Shown: positions 1-9,802 of the stretch, in pieces
Numbering within the stretch: the first letter of the stretch is position 1
Layout of the letters: each line of letters opens with the position of its first letter
Assembly: GCA_947246685.1 (NCBI GenBank)
Contig: CAMXSN010000002.1
Coordinates: 209,485 to 273,484 of the forward strand
DNA: 64,000 nt
Direction: 5' to 3'
DNA from: an uncultured Clostridia bacterium
Lineage (GTDB): Bacteria > Bacillota > Clostridia > Christensenellales > UBA3700
Position numbers and translations under genes: made by a program
Notes under the pieces: model-generated
Told to the model about the DNA's origin: nothing
Database searches by the model: none
Seen by the model: the letters and a program-made list of their open reading frames with translations, nothing else

Positions 1-1
1 C

Positions 2-838
2 AATAGACAGTTCCTGTTGCTGATATGTTCCAATTTACTGACGTTTTTCCGTAATTTTGTCTCTGCTATGATAATTTATGTCGTATCGTACATATATTGC
101 AGAGGCTCGCTGCAGATCATATTCTCTTTGCCGGGAGCAGTAGCTTCGATGATAGGTATGATGCTGGCGCCAAAACTAAGGAAGATGATGGACAGTAAAA
201 AGCTGTTTATATTCGCCACAATATGGCATTCGGTGGCGCTGGCGTTGATTTTCTTTATCTATATTATCGGCGGCACTGCGTGGTGGCTGGTAGCTATACT
301 GATGTTTGTCGCAATGATTCCCGTCGGAATACTCAACGTAATACCGCACTTGATGGCAACGGACACGTTGGATTATTGGGAAGACAAGACGGGAGACAGA
401 TGCGAGGGAATAACGTTCTCGTTGATGAGTTTGAGGTCAAAGGTATCGTCTGGATTGAAAGATTATACGATGAGTTATCTGTTGGTATTCTTCGGATTTT
501 CACAGGCGTTGCCCTTCCTCAACGACCATACGCCCGTGCAGTCGGATTTTACAAAGTTGGGCTTATTCGCGATATACACGATTATTCCTGCGGTATTGAA
601 TCTTATATCTATAGTGCCGATACTGTTCTATAAACTCAGCGGTAAAAAGATGGCGGAAATTCAGGGACGGCTTGCCGTCAAGAGATTGGAGGACGCAAAA
701 AAACTCGAAGGTATCGTGGATGCGGAGACAGCAGGGGAGAGCGACGTGTATTCCGTTGTCGCGGAAAACGAGAGAATAGAAGAGTTAGAGAAAGATATGG
801 CTACCGTTCAGGCTGTCGAAGAAAAGGAGGAGAAATAA
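2..838 (+). CDS. GPH-family sugar:cation symporter (MFS), 5'-truncated by window edge
   Basis: Frame is open to the window start (NRQFLLLICSNLLTFF...), aligned with the internal part of the paralog at 2032-3534; multiple TM segments. Confidence 0.85.
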   Translation, partial: NRQFLLLICSNLLTFFRNFVSAMIIYVVSYIYCRGSLQIIFSLPGAVASMIGMMLAPKLRKMMDSKKLFIFATIWHSVALALIFFIYIIGGTAWWLVAILMFVAMIPVGILNVIPHLMATDTLDYWEDKTGDRCEGITFSLMSLRSKVSSGLKDYTMSYLLVFFGFSQALPFLNDHTPVQSDFTKLGLFAIYTIIPAVLNLISIVPILFYKLSGKKMAEIQGRLAVKRLEDAKKLEGIVDAETAGESDVYSVVAENERIEELEKDMATVQAVEEKEEK

Positions 839-839
839 T

Positions 840-1799
840 ATGAAGAAAAAACTTATATTGATTATTTCCGTCATTATGATAGCGAGCGTGCTGTGCGCGG
901 CTTTTTCCGGCTGTAAAAGCGCTGAGGAGAAGGAAAAAGATTATTATGCCAACGTCGGCGAAGATCTGACCAAATGCACAGACAAGCTCCAATCTTTGAC
1001 AGACGACGTGTTTAATAAATCTTGGAAATCTACCTTTATTCTCGCCATGACTTACTATATGGCAGAAGTGGAAGTCGAGAAAATCGGCGACGACGGCAAA
1101 CCTGTTAAGGTAAAAGAAAAGGTGCCTAATCCTATCGTAAGAGGAAGCAAGAATAAGAAAGGCTGGCCGAAAGATGCCGATCAATACGTGACGTTTATGG
1201 AGTTCAGCGTTAGTTATAAGAACAAAGATAACTATACCGTCAAGACTACTGTATTCAAAGACGTGGAGAGAAGTTATTACGTCAACAATATAGGCAGCAA
1301 AAAATACAAGACCAAATTTACCGTAGAAAAAGAGCTTGAGTACAAAATGGAAAACGCTGTCGAATCGGGCGAACTTAACGACGGGATCAATCCTATCGAG
1401 CTCATAGCTTACAGTACCGATAAGGAGGACTTGAAGTCTACGGGCATTTCGGCGAGCGATAATTTCAGAATCTATACGCACTTTATGAGAATTGAATCTA
1501 GAATCGTCTTTGATTCCGAAGGCAACTCCGTGACGAGACAGATTAACGATGACAATGCTAAAAAATATTGGAAGGGCTATGGAGAAGATATTTCGTACAA
1601 TTGGGATAACGTGTACGGAATGACGAATAACAGACTCACGGTGCTTTACAGCAAGGGCAAAAACAGAATAAATCAGTTGGAGATATACAACGAAAACATT
1701 CTCGCTTATTATACGGAAAAAGACAAAGTAGATACTTCGTTGGTGCTTAAGGCAGACGTCGTAGGATTTAGCGAAATGGTTGTTAAATTTGAATATTGA
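840..1799 (+). CDS. hypothetical lipoprotein
   Basis: N-terminal signal with lipobox (MKKKLILIISVIMIASVLCAAFSGC); directly follows the transporter; no recognised domain. Confidence 0.7.
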   Translation: MKKKLILIISVIMIASVLCAAFSGCKSAEEKEKDYYANVGEDLTKCTDKLQSLTDDVFNKSWKSTFILAMTYYMAEVEVEKIGDDGKPVKVKEKVPNPIVRGSKNKKGWPKDADQYVTFMEFSVSYKNKDNYTVKTTVFKDVERSYYVNNIGSKKYKTKFTVEKELEYKMENAVESGELNDGINPIELIAYSTDKEDLKSTGISASDNFRIYTHFMRIESRIVFDSEGNSVTRQINDDNAKKYWKGYGEDISYNWDNVYGMTNNRLTVLYSKGKNRINQLEIYNENILAYYTEKDKVDTSLVLKADVVGFSEMVVKFEY

Positions 1800-1812
1800 C
1801 ATCACATAATGA

Positions 1813-1842
1813 GAAAGCCGCTCAAACGCGGCTTTCTTTTTT
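1813..1842 (+). terminator. Rho-independent terminator
   Basis: GAAAGCCGC-TCAAAC-GCGGCTTTC followed by TTTTTT. Confidence 0.9.
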
Positions 1843-1937
1843 ACCGTAATGCTAGTAATTGTTTCGTGCGGTAAGTTTCATCAATTACGATAGATGGAGA
1901 GCTTAATAAATTTTACTTATATTTGAAATTTTAGGTA

Positions 1938-1966
1938 TTGAAAAGTAAAAAAAATTTTGGTATACT
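1938..1966 (+). promoter_or_regulatory. promoter of second GPH symporter
   Basis: TTGAAA-17 bp-TATACT. Confidence 0.6.
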
Positions 1967-2031
1967 GTATAAAGACGGTGATTTTTTGACCGTTGTTACT
2001 TTTCGAGATATAATTGCAAGGGAGGTATTGA

Positions 2032-3534
2032 ATGGAAGATAACGTTCAGCAGACGGATATTCAACCGGATATTCCGCCGATAGCGGAAGAACACTCTGAC
2101 ACCGACCTTGTTAATACCAAATATTTGAAGAAAAAAGATTACGTACTTTTTTCTCTTGCGCAGTTTGCCGCCAGCGCGGTAACGGGATTGGTGCAGGGAT
2201 ATTTGTTGTTTTTTTATACGGTGTGCGTAAGCATACCTCCGGCGCAGGTAGGCGCTATGTTTTTGTTTTCAAAGATTTTTGACGGAATCAACGATCCTAT
2301 AATGGGCGTAATTGTAGATCGCACTAGGACTAAGTGGGGCAAGATGCGACCTTATCTGTTTTGCGCGGCTATTCCTTGGGGAGCGGTAACTATAATAATG
2401 TTTATGCCTGGATTATACAATTCGATGCCCTCTACGGCAGCAAAGGTTGCGCTGATGTGGGTGACGTATTTGCTCTATAGCGTAATGGCCACGGTAGTAG
2501 GCGTTCCGCTCAACGGTTTGCCTGCGGTTGCGTCTCCCAATATGGAAGAGAGGGCTAGGATCATCTCTATAAGCCGTATATTGGGCAGTTTGGGAGAACA
2601 AGCCGCGCTTGTGCTTTTGACGTTGTTCCTTATAGTTACAAACGACGATTATCCCAATTCTTATATGTTAATCGCATTGGTTATAGGAATTTTGGGACCT
2701 ATTTTGATGATGCTGGGCGCGAAATTTGTCAAGGAAAGATTGGAGCCGACAAGCAGAACGCCCAATGTGCTCGAAGGATTCAAATATATGTTCCGCAACA
2801 AGCAGTTTCTTTTGTTGATACTGTCCAATTTGCTGACGTTTTTCCGCAATCTTGTGTCTGCGGCGATAATTTACGTCGTATCCTATATTTATTGCAGAGG
2901 GTCTTTGCAAATCATTTTTGCGCTTCCGGGCGCAGCCGCGGCGATGATTGGCATGCTTATAGCGCCTAAACTTATGAAAATTATGGACAGCAAAAAACTG
3001 TTTATATTTGCCACTGCTTGGCAGTCGATTGCTTTGACTTTAGTGTTCTTTATGTATTTAATCGGCGGTAGGGCATGGTGGTTGGTGGCTATAGTAATGT
3101 TTGTCGCAATGATTCCCGTCGGCATACTCAACGTAATACCGCACTTGATGGCAACGGACACGTTGGATTATTGGGAAGACAAGACGGGAGACAGATGCGA
3201 GGGAATAACGTTCTCGTTGATGAGTTTGAGGTCAAAGGTATCGTCTGGATTGAAAGATTATACGATGAGTTATCTGTTGGTATTCTTCGGATTTTCACAG
3301 GCGTTGCCCTTCCTTAACGACCATACGCCCGTGCAGTCGGATTTTACAAAATTAGGAATTTTTTCTATTTATACGATTATTCCCGCGATACTCAACTTGG
3401 TATCTATAATACCCATTTTGTTTTATAAGTTGAGCGGCAAGAAGATGGCGGAGATTCAGAACAGACTTGCCGTCAAACGTCTTGAAGAGACAGCTAAGTC
3501 GCAAGACGACGCGTCTCAGAGCGAGAGCGTTTGA
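2032..3534 (+). CDS. GPH-family sugar:cation symporter (MFS)
   Basis: 500 aa, 12-TM-like; MelB/GPH-type motifs (FDGINDPIMGVIVDRTRTKWGKMRPYL); RBS GGGAGG upstream. Confidence 0.88.
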   Translation: MEDNVQQTDIQPDIPPIAEEHSDTDLVNTKYLKKKDYVLFSLAQFAASAVTGLVQGYLLFFYTVCVSIPPAQVGAMFLFSKIFDGINDPIMGVIVDRTRTKWGKMRPYLFCAAIPWGAVTIIMFMPGLYNSMPSTAAKVALMWVTYLLYSVMATVVGVPLNGLPAVASPNMEERARIISISRILGSLGEQAALVLLTLFLIVTNDDYPNSYMLIALVIGILGPILMMLGAKFVKERLEPTSRTPNVLEGFKYMFRNKQFLLLILSNLLTFFRNLVSAAIIYVVSYIYCRGSLQIIFALPGAAAAMIGMLIAPKLMKIMDSKKLFIFATAWQSIALTLVFFMYLIGGRAWWLVAIVMFVAMIPVGILNVIPHLMATDTLDYWEDKTGDRCEGITFSLMSLRSKVSSGLKDYTMSYLLVFFGFSQALPFLNDHTPVQSDFTKLGIFSIYTIIPAILNLVSIIPILFYKLSGKKMAEIQNRLAVKRLEETAKSQDDASQSESV

Positions 3535-3689
3535 GTATGAAGACGTTTAGTCGTATGATGTTTACATTTATTAATTGAGATTTCAAAGCAACACAAACCA
3601 AGCTCCGAGTTTTCCGAGTTTCTTAATATTTTTTATTCAATTGTATGAAGGGAATTACAAATTTAATTTCAGCGCGTGATAGGGACGTA

Positions 3690-4304
3690 TTATTGCGCTA
3701 TGTCGCTGCTTTTGCAGGAATATTGATTAAGATGATAAAAAAACGTAGATTGTTTCATGCTTAACGTATCCAGCGCCTCGTTGAGGGTGATACATTTTTC
3801 ATTGTATAGTTCGGCAATTTGTATAAAATCTTCCGAATATACCGTTTTCGGTCTTCCGAATCGAGTTCCGGATTTTTTTGCCAAGGCAATTCCTTCTGCC
3901 TGCCGTATGCGAATGTTCTGACGTTCGTTCTCCGCTACAAAGGATAATACCTGTAACACTATGTCGGATATAAATTTGCCTACGAGATTGTCGGCTTTTG
4001 TACGGGTGTCGAGCAGAGGCATGTCCAACACGAGTATGTCCGCTCCTATTTTATTAGTTATTTTGCTCCATTCGGCGATTATCGCGTCGTAGTTGCGCCC
4101 TAGTCTGTCGATAGATTTGATTACCAGCAGATCGCCTTGTTTCAGTCTTTTGACAAGCCGCGCGTATTCTTTTCTGTCAAAATTTTTTCCGCTTTGTTTA
4201 TCGCAGTAAATTTTGTTGCGCTGAATACCAAATTTAAGAAATTCTTCTATTTGTCTGCCTAGATTTTGGTCTGCGCACGAGACGCGCGCATAGCCGTATT
4301 CCAT
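3690..4304 (-). CDS. serine site-specific recombinase (resolvase/invertase family)
   Basis: MEYGYARVS...IDRLGRNYDAI...AENERQNIRIRQAEGIALAKKSGTRFGRPK; start moved to internal ATG (4304) preceded by AAGGGGGAAG. Confidence 0.88.
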   Translation of the reverse strand: MEYGYARVSCADQNLGRQIEEFLKFGIQRNKIYCDKQSGKNFDRKEYARLVKRLKQGDLLVIKSIDRLGRNYDAIIAEWSKITNKIGADILVLDMPLLDTRTKADNLVGKFISDIVLQVLSFVAENERQNIRIRQAEGIALAKKSGTRFGRPKTVYSEDFIQIAELYNEKCITLNEALDTLSMKQSTFFYHLNQYSCKSSDIAQ

Positions 4305-4392
4305 ATTTTCTTCCCCCTTGTAAGTGTTGTATGTAAAGGATAGCAAAAATATGTCGAATTTGGCAATATTTTCACGCAAAAAAATGACAAAT

Positions 4393-4418
4393 TCCAAAAA
4401 AAGTCTACTTTTCCTGAC
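4393..4418. repeat. candidate recombinase crossover site L (26 bp, imperfect 12-2-12)
   Basis: TCCAAAAAAAGT-CT-ACTTTTCCTGAC; inverted relative to site R, shares a 16-bp perfect inverted match with it. Confidence 0.6.
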
Positions 4419-4469
4419 CTATAAATTTTATCCAAAATAGGACAGATTAATACATAAAAATACAAATAA

Positions 4470-4498
4470 ATTATACATTATTAGTTTGTCGAAATCAA
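4470..4498 (-). promoter_or_regulatory. promoter inside candidate invertible segment, directed toward the recombinase gene
   Basis: Minus strand TTGATT-17 bp-TATAAT. Confidence 0.6.
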
Positions 4499-4507
4499 GA
4501 TTTTTCA

Positions 4508-4533
4508 GTCAGGAAAAGTAGACTTTTCCTGAC
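4508..4533. repeat. candidate recombinase crossover site R (26 bp, perfect 12-2-12)
   Basis: GTCAGGAAAAGT-AG-ACTTTTCCTGAC. Confidence 0.65.
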
Positions 4534-4832
4534 CAATGGCAAAAATCTCCGTTTAGACGGAAAATGTGCCAAATAGCGCGATTAAACGACGTATGAAATA
4601 ATCTTAAAATCGCGTTTTATGTCAAAATCGGGCAGTAGCGAATCGATTGGACAGTATAGCATAATTTTATGCTCGGCGGTTCGTATCGGCGGAGAGCCGA
4701 ATATCAATAAGCCTTTTTCTTATCATTCACTTTAATGGCGTCCTGCGGTGTATACTGCGGGGCGTCATTGCATTTGAGCAGCAAATTTATCCGTCAAGTT
4801 GTTAAAATGATTTATATATGTACTGAAAGCCG

Positions 4833-4861
4833 TTGACAAAGGGATAATTATATTGTAAGAT
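4833..4861 (+). promoter_or_regulatory. promoter of copper ATPase gene
   Basis: TTGACA-17 bp-TAAGAT. Confidence 0.6.
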
Positions 4862-4896
4862 AAAGAAAACCTAGTAAAAAAGTAGGGATTAAATTT

Positions 4897-7416
4897 ATGA
4901 AGAAAAAACTCAAATTCAATATAAGCGGAATGACTTGCGTAGTATGTTCCGGCACGTGTCAAAAAGAGATTTCCCGCCTGGACGGCGTAGAGTCTTGCAA
5001 CGTTAATTTTGCAAGCGGAGTAGCGCTAGTGGAATACGACGCCGAAAAAGTGAGCGACGCGGATATATACAACGCCGTCAATAAAGCCGGATATAAAGCC
5101 GTCGTTGCCGATATAAGCGATAATAAAAACGGAGGATTGGGCAAACTTGTAGCAATGCTTGCGCTGTCGCTGACGTTGTTGGCGTTTGCGATGCTAAGTA
5201 TGGTCGGCGTCAAATATCCGTCGTTTATTTCTCCCGAAGGAAATCCGATAGCTTATACCGCCGTGCAACTCGTCCTGTGCATACCCGTGATCGTAATGGG
5301 TTTTGGCTTTTATATCAGAGGATTTAGAAATCTTTTTAAGGCAAAACCGAATATGGACAGTCTCGTGGCTGTCAGCACGACGACGGCGTTTGTTTACAGT
5401 TTTGTCAATTTTATATTGATATGCGCGGGTGACGCGCACAAAGTACACAGTCTGTATTTTGAAAGCGTCGCGGTGATAATAGCGATAATATCGTTGGGAA
5501 AATTTCTTGAGAGCAAATCGCTGAAAAAGACGGGCGACGCGATTAAGCAGCTCACTTTGTTGACGCCTGCATACGCTACCGTCAAGCGCGACGGCGAATG
5601 GATTAAGATCGACAGCAAGGACGTTGCGGTTGGAGATGCGGTATTGGTAAGGGCCGGCGAAAGTTTTTGTTGCGACGGTATTATCGTCGAGGGGGAGAGC
5701 AACGTCAACGAGAGCATGCTGACGGGCGAGAGTATGCCCGTAGAAAAGAAGCAGGGAGACAGAGTTTTCGGAGGCACGGTCAACGGCAGCGGAATTTTGC
5801 AGTTTCAGGCAGACGGCGTAGGAGAGACGACCAAGCTGTCTAAGATAATCAAGTTGGTTGAAGACGCGCAGAACTCCAAGGCGCCTATTGCAAGGATTGC
5901 AGATAGAGTATCGGGAGTGTTCGTACCGGTCGTAATATCTATAGCGCTATTGGCGGGTATAATATGGTTGGTGACCAACGGTCTGCCTTTGGCGGTTAAG
6001 ATATTCGTAAGCGTACTCGTAATAGCCTGTCCGTGCGCTTTGGGACTTGCTACGCCGACAGCAATAATAACCGGTATAGGCCGAGGAGCGAAAGGCGGAA
6101 TACTTTTCAAAAATGCAGAAAGTCTGGAGAAATTAGGCGGTGTGGATACCGTCGTGCTGGATAAGACGGGGACGATAACTCAAGGCGCGCCGTCGCTTAC
6201 CGACGTTTACGTGCCAAATAATAAAGAATACGTGCTGTCTTTGGTGCGCTCGATAGAAAGCGTGAGCGAACATCCTATAGCAAAGGCTATAGTGGGCGCA
6301 ATACCTGCCAACGATATCGTAGCCGAGGTAAAAGTCTTGTCGGGATACGGTCTTGAAGGCGTAGCCGACGGTAAAAAAGTTCTGTGCGGCAATCTTGCGT
6401 TGATGGCAAAGTATGATATAGATTTTACAGGATTTTCAGATAAAGCAGACGAATATTCCGATCAGGGAAAGAGCATAATTGCAGTGGCGGTAGACGGCGA
6501 GGCGGCGGGAGTGCTTGCAGTAGCCGATACGCTTAAAGAGGACGGAAAAGATGCCGTATCTCAGTTGAAAAAGCTCAACTTGAGAGTCATACTTCTTAGC
6601 GGCGACAACGAAAAGGCAGCTCGCCACATTGCCGACAGCGTGGGTATAGAAGAGGTGATATCCAACGTGTTGCCGGAACAAAAGAGCGATGTAATAGGCA
6701 GGCTTATAAGCGAGGGAAGAAAGGTTGCTATGGTGGGCGACGGTATCAACGACGCTCCCGCGCTTGCAACTGCCAACGTGGGTATCGCAATGGGCGGCGG
6801 CAGCGATATCGCTATCGAGAGCGGACAGGTAGTCGTGGTAGGAGGACAGGTATCGGGCGTTGTAAGAGCCGTAAGGCTTGCGCGGGCTACTATGCGAAAC
6901 ATCAGAGGCAATCTTTTCTGGGCGTTTATATACAATATCATCGGCATACCGATAGCTTGCGGCATATTCTATCCGATCAACGGGTACACGATGAGCCCTA
7001 TGTTGGGCGGACTGGCAATGAGTCTGTCGTCCGTGTCCGTCGTGCTCAACGCTTTGAGATTGAATTTTTTCAAATTCGATAAACAGGTTGGATCTTCGGG
7101 AAAAGAAATCGGAGACGAGTGTCAGGCGTGTCCGGCAGACGCGTCCGTCTGTACGGTTGGAGAGAATAAGGAAAATCATGATTCAGATAATAATAAAGGA
7201 CAAAAGGAGGAAACAAATATGCAGATTATCGTAAAAGGAATGATGTGCTCTCATTGTGAAAACAGGGTCAACAAAGCGGTCGGCGCGTTGGACGGCGTGT
7301 TTTTCGTGCAGGCAAATCATGACGAAAATATCGTCAACGTGACTTTTGACGAAAATAAAGTGTCGTTGCAGGATATCAAGAATGCAATTGTAGCTCAAGG
7401 CTACGAGATTGAATAG
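4897..7416 (+). CDS. copA: Cu+-exporting P1B-type ATPase with N-terminal HMA and C-terminal fused HMA (CopZ-like) domain
   Basis: GMTCVVC HMA motif, CPC ([13 protein letters not shown]), [22 protein letters not shown]-terminal [14 protein letters not shown]. Confidence 0.93.
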   Translation: MKKKLKFNISGMTCVVCSGTCQKEISRLDGVESCNVNFASGVALVEYDAEKVSDADIYNAVNKAGYKAVVADISDNKNGGLGKLVAMLALSLTLLAFAMLSMVGVKYPSFISPEGNPIAYTAVQLVLCIPVIVMGFGFYIRGFRNLFKAKPNMDSLVAVSTTTAFVYSFVNFILICAGDAHKVHSLYFESVAVIIAIISLGKFLESKSLKKTGDAIKQLTLLTPAYATVKRDGEWIKIDSKDVAVGDAVLVRAGESFCCDGIIVEGESNVNESMLTGESMPVEKKQGDRVFGGTVNGSGILQFQADGVGETTKLSKIIKLVEDAQNSKAPIARIADRVSGVFVPVVISIALLAGIIWLVTNGLPLAVKIFVSVLVIACPCALGLATPTAIITGIGRGAKGGILFKNAESLEKLGGVDTVVLDKTGTITQGAPSLTDVYVPNNKEYVLSLVRSIESVSEHPIAKAIVGAIPANDIVAEVKVLSGYGLEGVADGKKVLCGNLALMAKYDIDFTGFSDKADEYSDQGKSIIAVAVDGEAAGVLAVADTLKEDGKDAVSQLKKLNLRVILLSGDNEKAARHIADSVGIEEVISNVLPEQKSDVIGRLISEGRKVAMVGDGINDAPALATANVGIAMGGGSDIAIESGQVVVVGGQVSGVVRAVRLARATMRNIRGNLFWAFIYNIIGIPIACGIFYPINGYTMSPMLGGLAMSLSSVSVVLNALRLNFFKFDKQVGSSGKEIGDECQACPADASVCTVGENKENHDSDNNKGQKEETNMQIIVKGMMCSHCENRVNKAVGALDGVFFVQANHDENIVNVTFDENKVSLQDIKNAIVAQGYEIE
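7219..7416 (+). CDS. putative internally initiated CopZ-like copper chaperone (in frame with copA)
   Basis: AAGGAGG at 7204-7210, 8 nt before in-frame ATG; product [27 protein letters not shown]..., 65 aa, a complete HMA domain. Confidence 0.5.
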   Translation: MQIIVKGMMCSHCENRVNKAVGALDGVFFVQANHDENIVNVTFDENKVSLQDIKNAIVAQGYEIE

Positions 7417-7544
7417 CAATTAAAATTCAAATTTGGTTGGAAAATCGTTGGTCGGCGATATATTATCGACAAATCCGATAAAATCAGTTGGCAGAACAAT
7501 ATCTTTGTATTAAAATAAATAAAAACGCGGCAAAGGAAGAACCA

Positions 7545-8573
7545 ATGTTTGAGAGAGTTAAGAAAATATTGAGCGAGGAAGAAGTCAAGGCGATAACGCA
7601 TTTGTCGGATTCCTGTCAGCAACTTAAAAATCAAAGAGACCAAACGGCAAAGAAGATCATTTCGGGAGAAGACGGAAGATTAATGTTGATTATAGGACCG
7701 TGTTCCGCCGACAATCAGGACGCTGTCTGCGATTACGTTTCCCGTCTTGCCGAAATAGAGAGGAAAGTAAAAGATAAGATATTTATCGTTCCCAGAATTT
7801 ACACCAACAAACCGCGTACCAGGGGCGAAGGCTACAAGGGCATTTTGCACAACCCCGATCCGCACAAAAACGTAACGGATATTCTTGCGGGAATATTGGC
7901 GATTAGAGATATGCATATCAGAGCGATAAGCGAAAGCGGACTGAGCGCCGCCGACGAGATGCTTTATCCGGATAACTATCATTATTTGGACGACTTGCTT
8001 ACTTACGTCGCTATAGGCGCAAGATCTTCGGAGAATCAACAGCACAGACTTGTCGCAAGCGGCGTGGACGTGCCTGTGGGGATCAAGAATCCAATGAACG
8101 GAAGTATGGGCGTGACGCTTAATTCTATATACGCCGCGCAGATACCCAACGAATTCAAATATTTGGATTATCAAGTCAAGACCGACGGCAATAGTTATGC
8201 GCACGCGATACTCAGAGGCAGCGTTGACGTATACGGCAACAATCATCAGAATTATCATTATGAAGATCTTATCAAGTTCGGCGAAATGTATAAGAAAGAA
8301 GGACTCAAAAATCCTGCCGTCATAATCGACACCAATCATTCCAACTCGGGCAAGAACTATATCGAGCAGATAAGGATAGCGCACGAGGTCATCAATAATA
8401 TGCGTTACAGCAAGGATATAAAGACGCTTGTTAAAGGGCTGCTCGTCGAATCGTACATAGAAGACGGAAATCAGAAAGTAACGGACAGCGTATACGGCAA
8501 GTCAGTGACGGATTCCTGTTTGGGATGGGAAAAAACCGAGAGGCTTATTCTGGATATTGCAGACAGACTTTAA
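7545..8573 (+). CDS. aroF: 3-deoxy-7-phosphoheptulonate synthase (DAHP synthase, class I)
   Basis: LMLIIGPCSADNQDAV, RVYTNKPRTRGEGYKG-like, DTNHSNSGK; start at MFERVKKIL after AAGGAAG. Confidence 0.9.
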   Translation: MFERVKKILSEEEVKAITHLSDSCQQLKNQRDQTAKKIISGEDGRLMLIIGPCSADNQDAVCDYVSRLAEIERKVKDKIFIVPRIYTNKPRTRGEGYKGILHNPDPHKNVTDILAGILAIRDMHIRAISESGLSAADEMLYPDNYHYLDDLLTYVAIGARSSENQQHRLVASGVDVPVGIKNPMNGSMGVTLNSIYAAQIPNEFKYLDYQVKTDGNSYAHAILRGSVDVYGNNHQNYHYEDLIKFGEMYKKEGLKNPAVIIDTNHSNSGKNYIEQIRIAHEVINNMRYSKDIKTLVKGLLVESYIEDGNQKVTDSVYGKSVTDSCLGWEKTERLILDIADRL

Positions 8574-8587
8574 TCAGAGAGGTGGTT

Positions 8588-9082
8588 ATGAGAGAAATAG
8601 GCGCGGAGCAATTGGATATCAATGCGTTTGAATCTATCGGCAGACAGTGGATGTTGGTCGGAGTGAGTAAAGAAGGGGAATCCAACGTCATGACGGCGTC
8701 TTGGGGCGGTTTGGGAGTTATGTGGAACAAGAACGTGGCTTTCGTTTTCGTTCGTCCGCAGAGATATACCAAAGAATTCATCGACGGCAGCGACTTTTTG
8801 TCATTGAGTTTTTTTGACGGTAAATACGATAAGATGCTTGCATATATGGGCAAGACTTCGGGCAGGGACGAGGATAAGATATCTAAATGCGGATTGACGC
8901 TTATCGAAGAGCGCGCTCCCGTATTCGAACAGGCGGATATTACGCTTATCTGTAAAAAACTCTATTCGCAGACTTTGGTTAAAGACGGTTTCTTCGACAT
9001 AAGTTTTGTGCAGAAATATTATCCCGACGCGGATTTTCACCAAATGTACGTGGCGGAGATTGAGAAGATATTGATAAAATAA
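8588..9082 (+). CDS. flavin reductase family protein
   Basis: MLVGVSKEGESNVMTASWGGLGVMW...VFVRPQRYT; start at MREIGAEQL after GAGAGGTGG. Confidence 0.78.
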   Translation: MREIGAEQLDINAFESIGRQWMLVGVSKEGESNVMTASWGGLGVMWNKNVAFVFVRPQRYTKEFIDGSDFLSLSFFDGKYDKMLAYMGKTSGRDEDKISKCGLTLIEERAPVFEQADITLICKKLYSQTLVKDGFFDISFVQKYYPDADFHQMYVAEIEKILIK

Positions 9083-9107
9083 TATTATATTATAATTATT
9101 TTTTTAT

Positions 9108-9135
9108 ATACGCGCGTGTAATTCGCGCGTATTTC
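9108..9135 (+). terminator. putative terminator
   Basis: ATACGCGCG-TGTAATT-CGCGCGTAT; short T tail. Confidence 0.5.
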
Positions 9136-9196
9136 TGTAACAGGCTGACGATTTTTGCACATAATATGTATTATTCAAAAGAATCGGAGGTAAATT

Positions 9197-9802
9197 ATGA
9201 TTTTGATAGACGAAAAAACAACATATATCTCGCCTACCGCAAAGATTGCGGAAGATGCGGTAATATATCCTAACAACCACATATTGGGAGATACCGTTAT
9301 CGGCAGCGGATGCAGGATAATGCCCAACTGCATTATCACAGACAGCGAAATAGGCGCGGGATGTACGGTCACGGCTACGGTTATGGACGGAGCTAAGGTC
9401 GGAGAGAATACCACTGTCGGGCCATACGCTTATCTCAGGAAAGGCGCGGACGTGGGCAATCATTGCAGAATAGGAGATTTTGTGGAGATAAAGAACGCAA
9501 CCGTAGGAGACTATACCAAGGCGTCGCATCTTGCTTATATGGGAGACGTGACGATAGGCCAGCGTTGCAACGTAGGTTGCGGAGTTATCTTCGTCAACTA
9601 TGACGGCAAGACAAAACACAGAAGCGAAGTGGAAGACAACTGCTTTATAGGTTCCAATTGCAATATCATAGCTCCTGTCAGGCTGAGAGAAAACAGTTAT
9701 ATAGCGGCAGGAACCACCGTGACGGACGAAATCCCTATGGACAGCTTTGTTATCGGCAGGTCGAGACAGATAGTCAAAGAATCTTCAAGGAGCAGATATT
9801 AA
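9197..9802 (+). CDS. hexapeptide-repeat acetyltransferase resembling the stand-alone C-terminal domain of GlmU
   Basis: Left-handed beta-helix repeats, GPYAYLRKGADVG, ASHLAYMGDVTIGQRCNVGCGVIFVNYDGKTKHR; adjacent to glmM; no nucleotidyltransferase domain. Confidence 0.85.
   Translation: MILIDEKTTYISPTAKIAEDAVIYPNNHILGDTVIGSGCRIMPNCIITDSEIGAGCTVTATVMDGAKVGENTTVGPYAYLRKGADVGNHCRIGDFVEIKNATVGDYTKASHLAYMGDVTIGQRCNVGCGVIFVNYDGKTKHRSEVEDNCFIGSNCNIIAPVRLRENSYIAAGTTVTDEIPMDSFVIGRSRQIVKESSRSRY

Noticed and set aside
223-633. 136-aa +2-frame ORF, partly repeated at 3075-3317
   Set aside because: Out of frame inside transporter genes; the shared peptide only reflects the near-identical nucleotide tract reported above.
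3690-4540. Recombinase as part of an intact transposon
   Set aside because: No transposase, terminal inverted repeats or target duplications seen around it; the inverted sites are better explained as recombinase crossover sites.
7417-7544. Attenuator or riboswitch upstream of DAHP synthase
   Set aside because: Only a short CGATA-TAT-TATCG repeat; no Trp/Phe/Tyr-rich leader, T-box or clear terminator/antiterminator pair.
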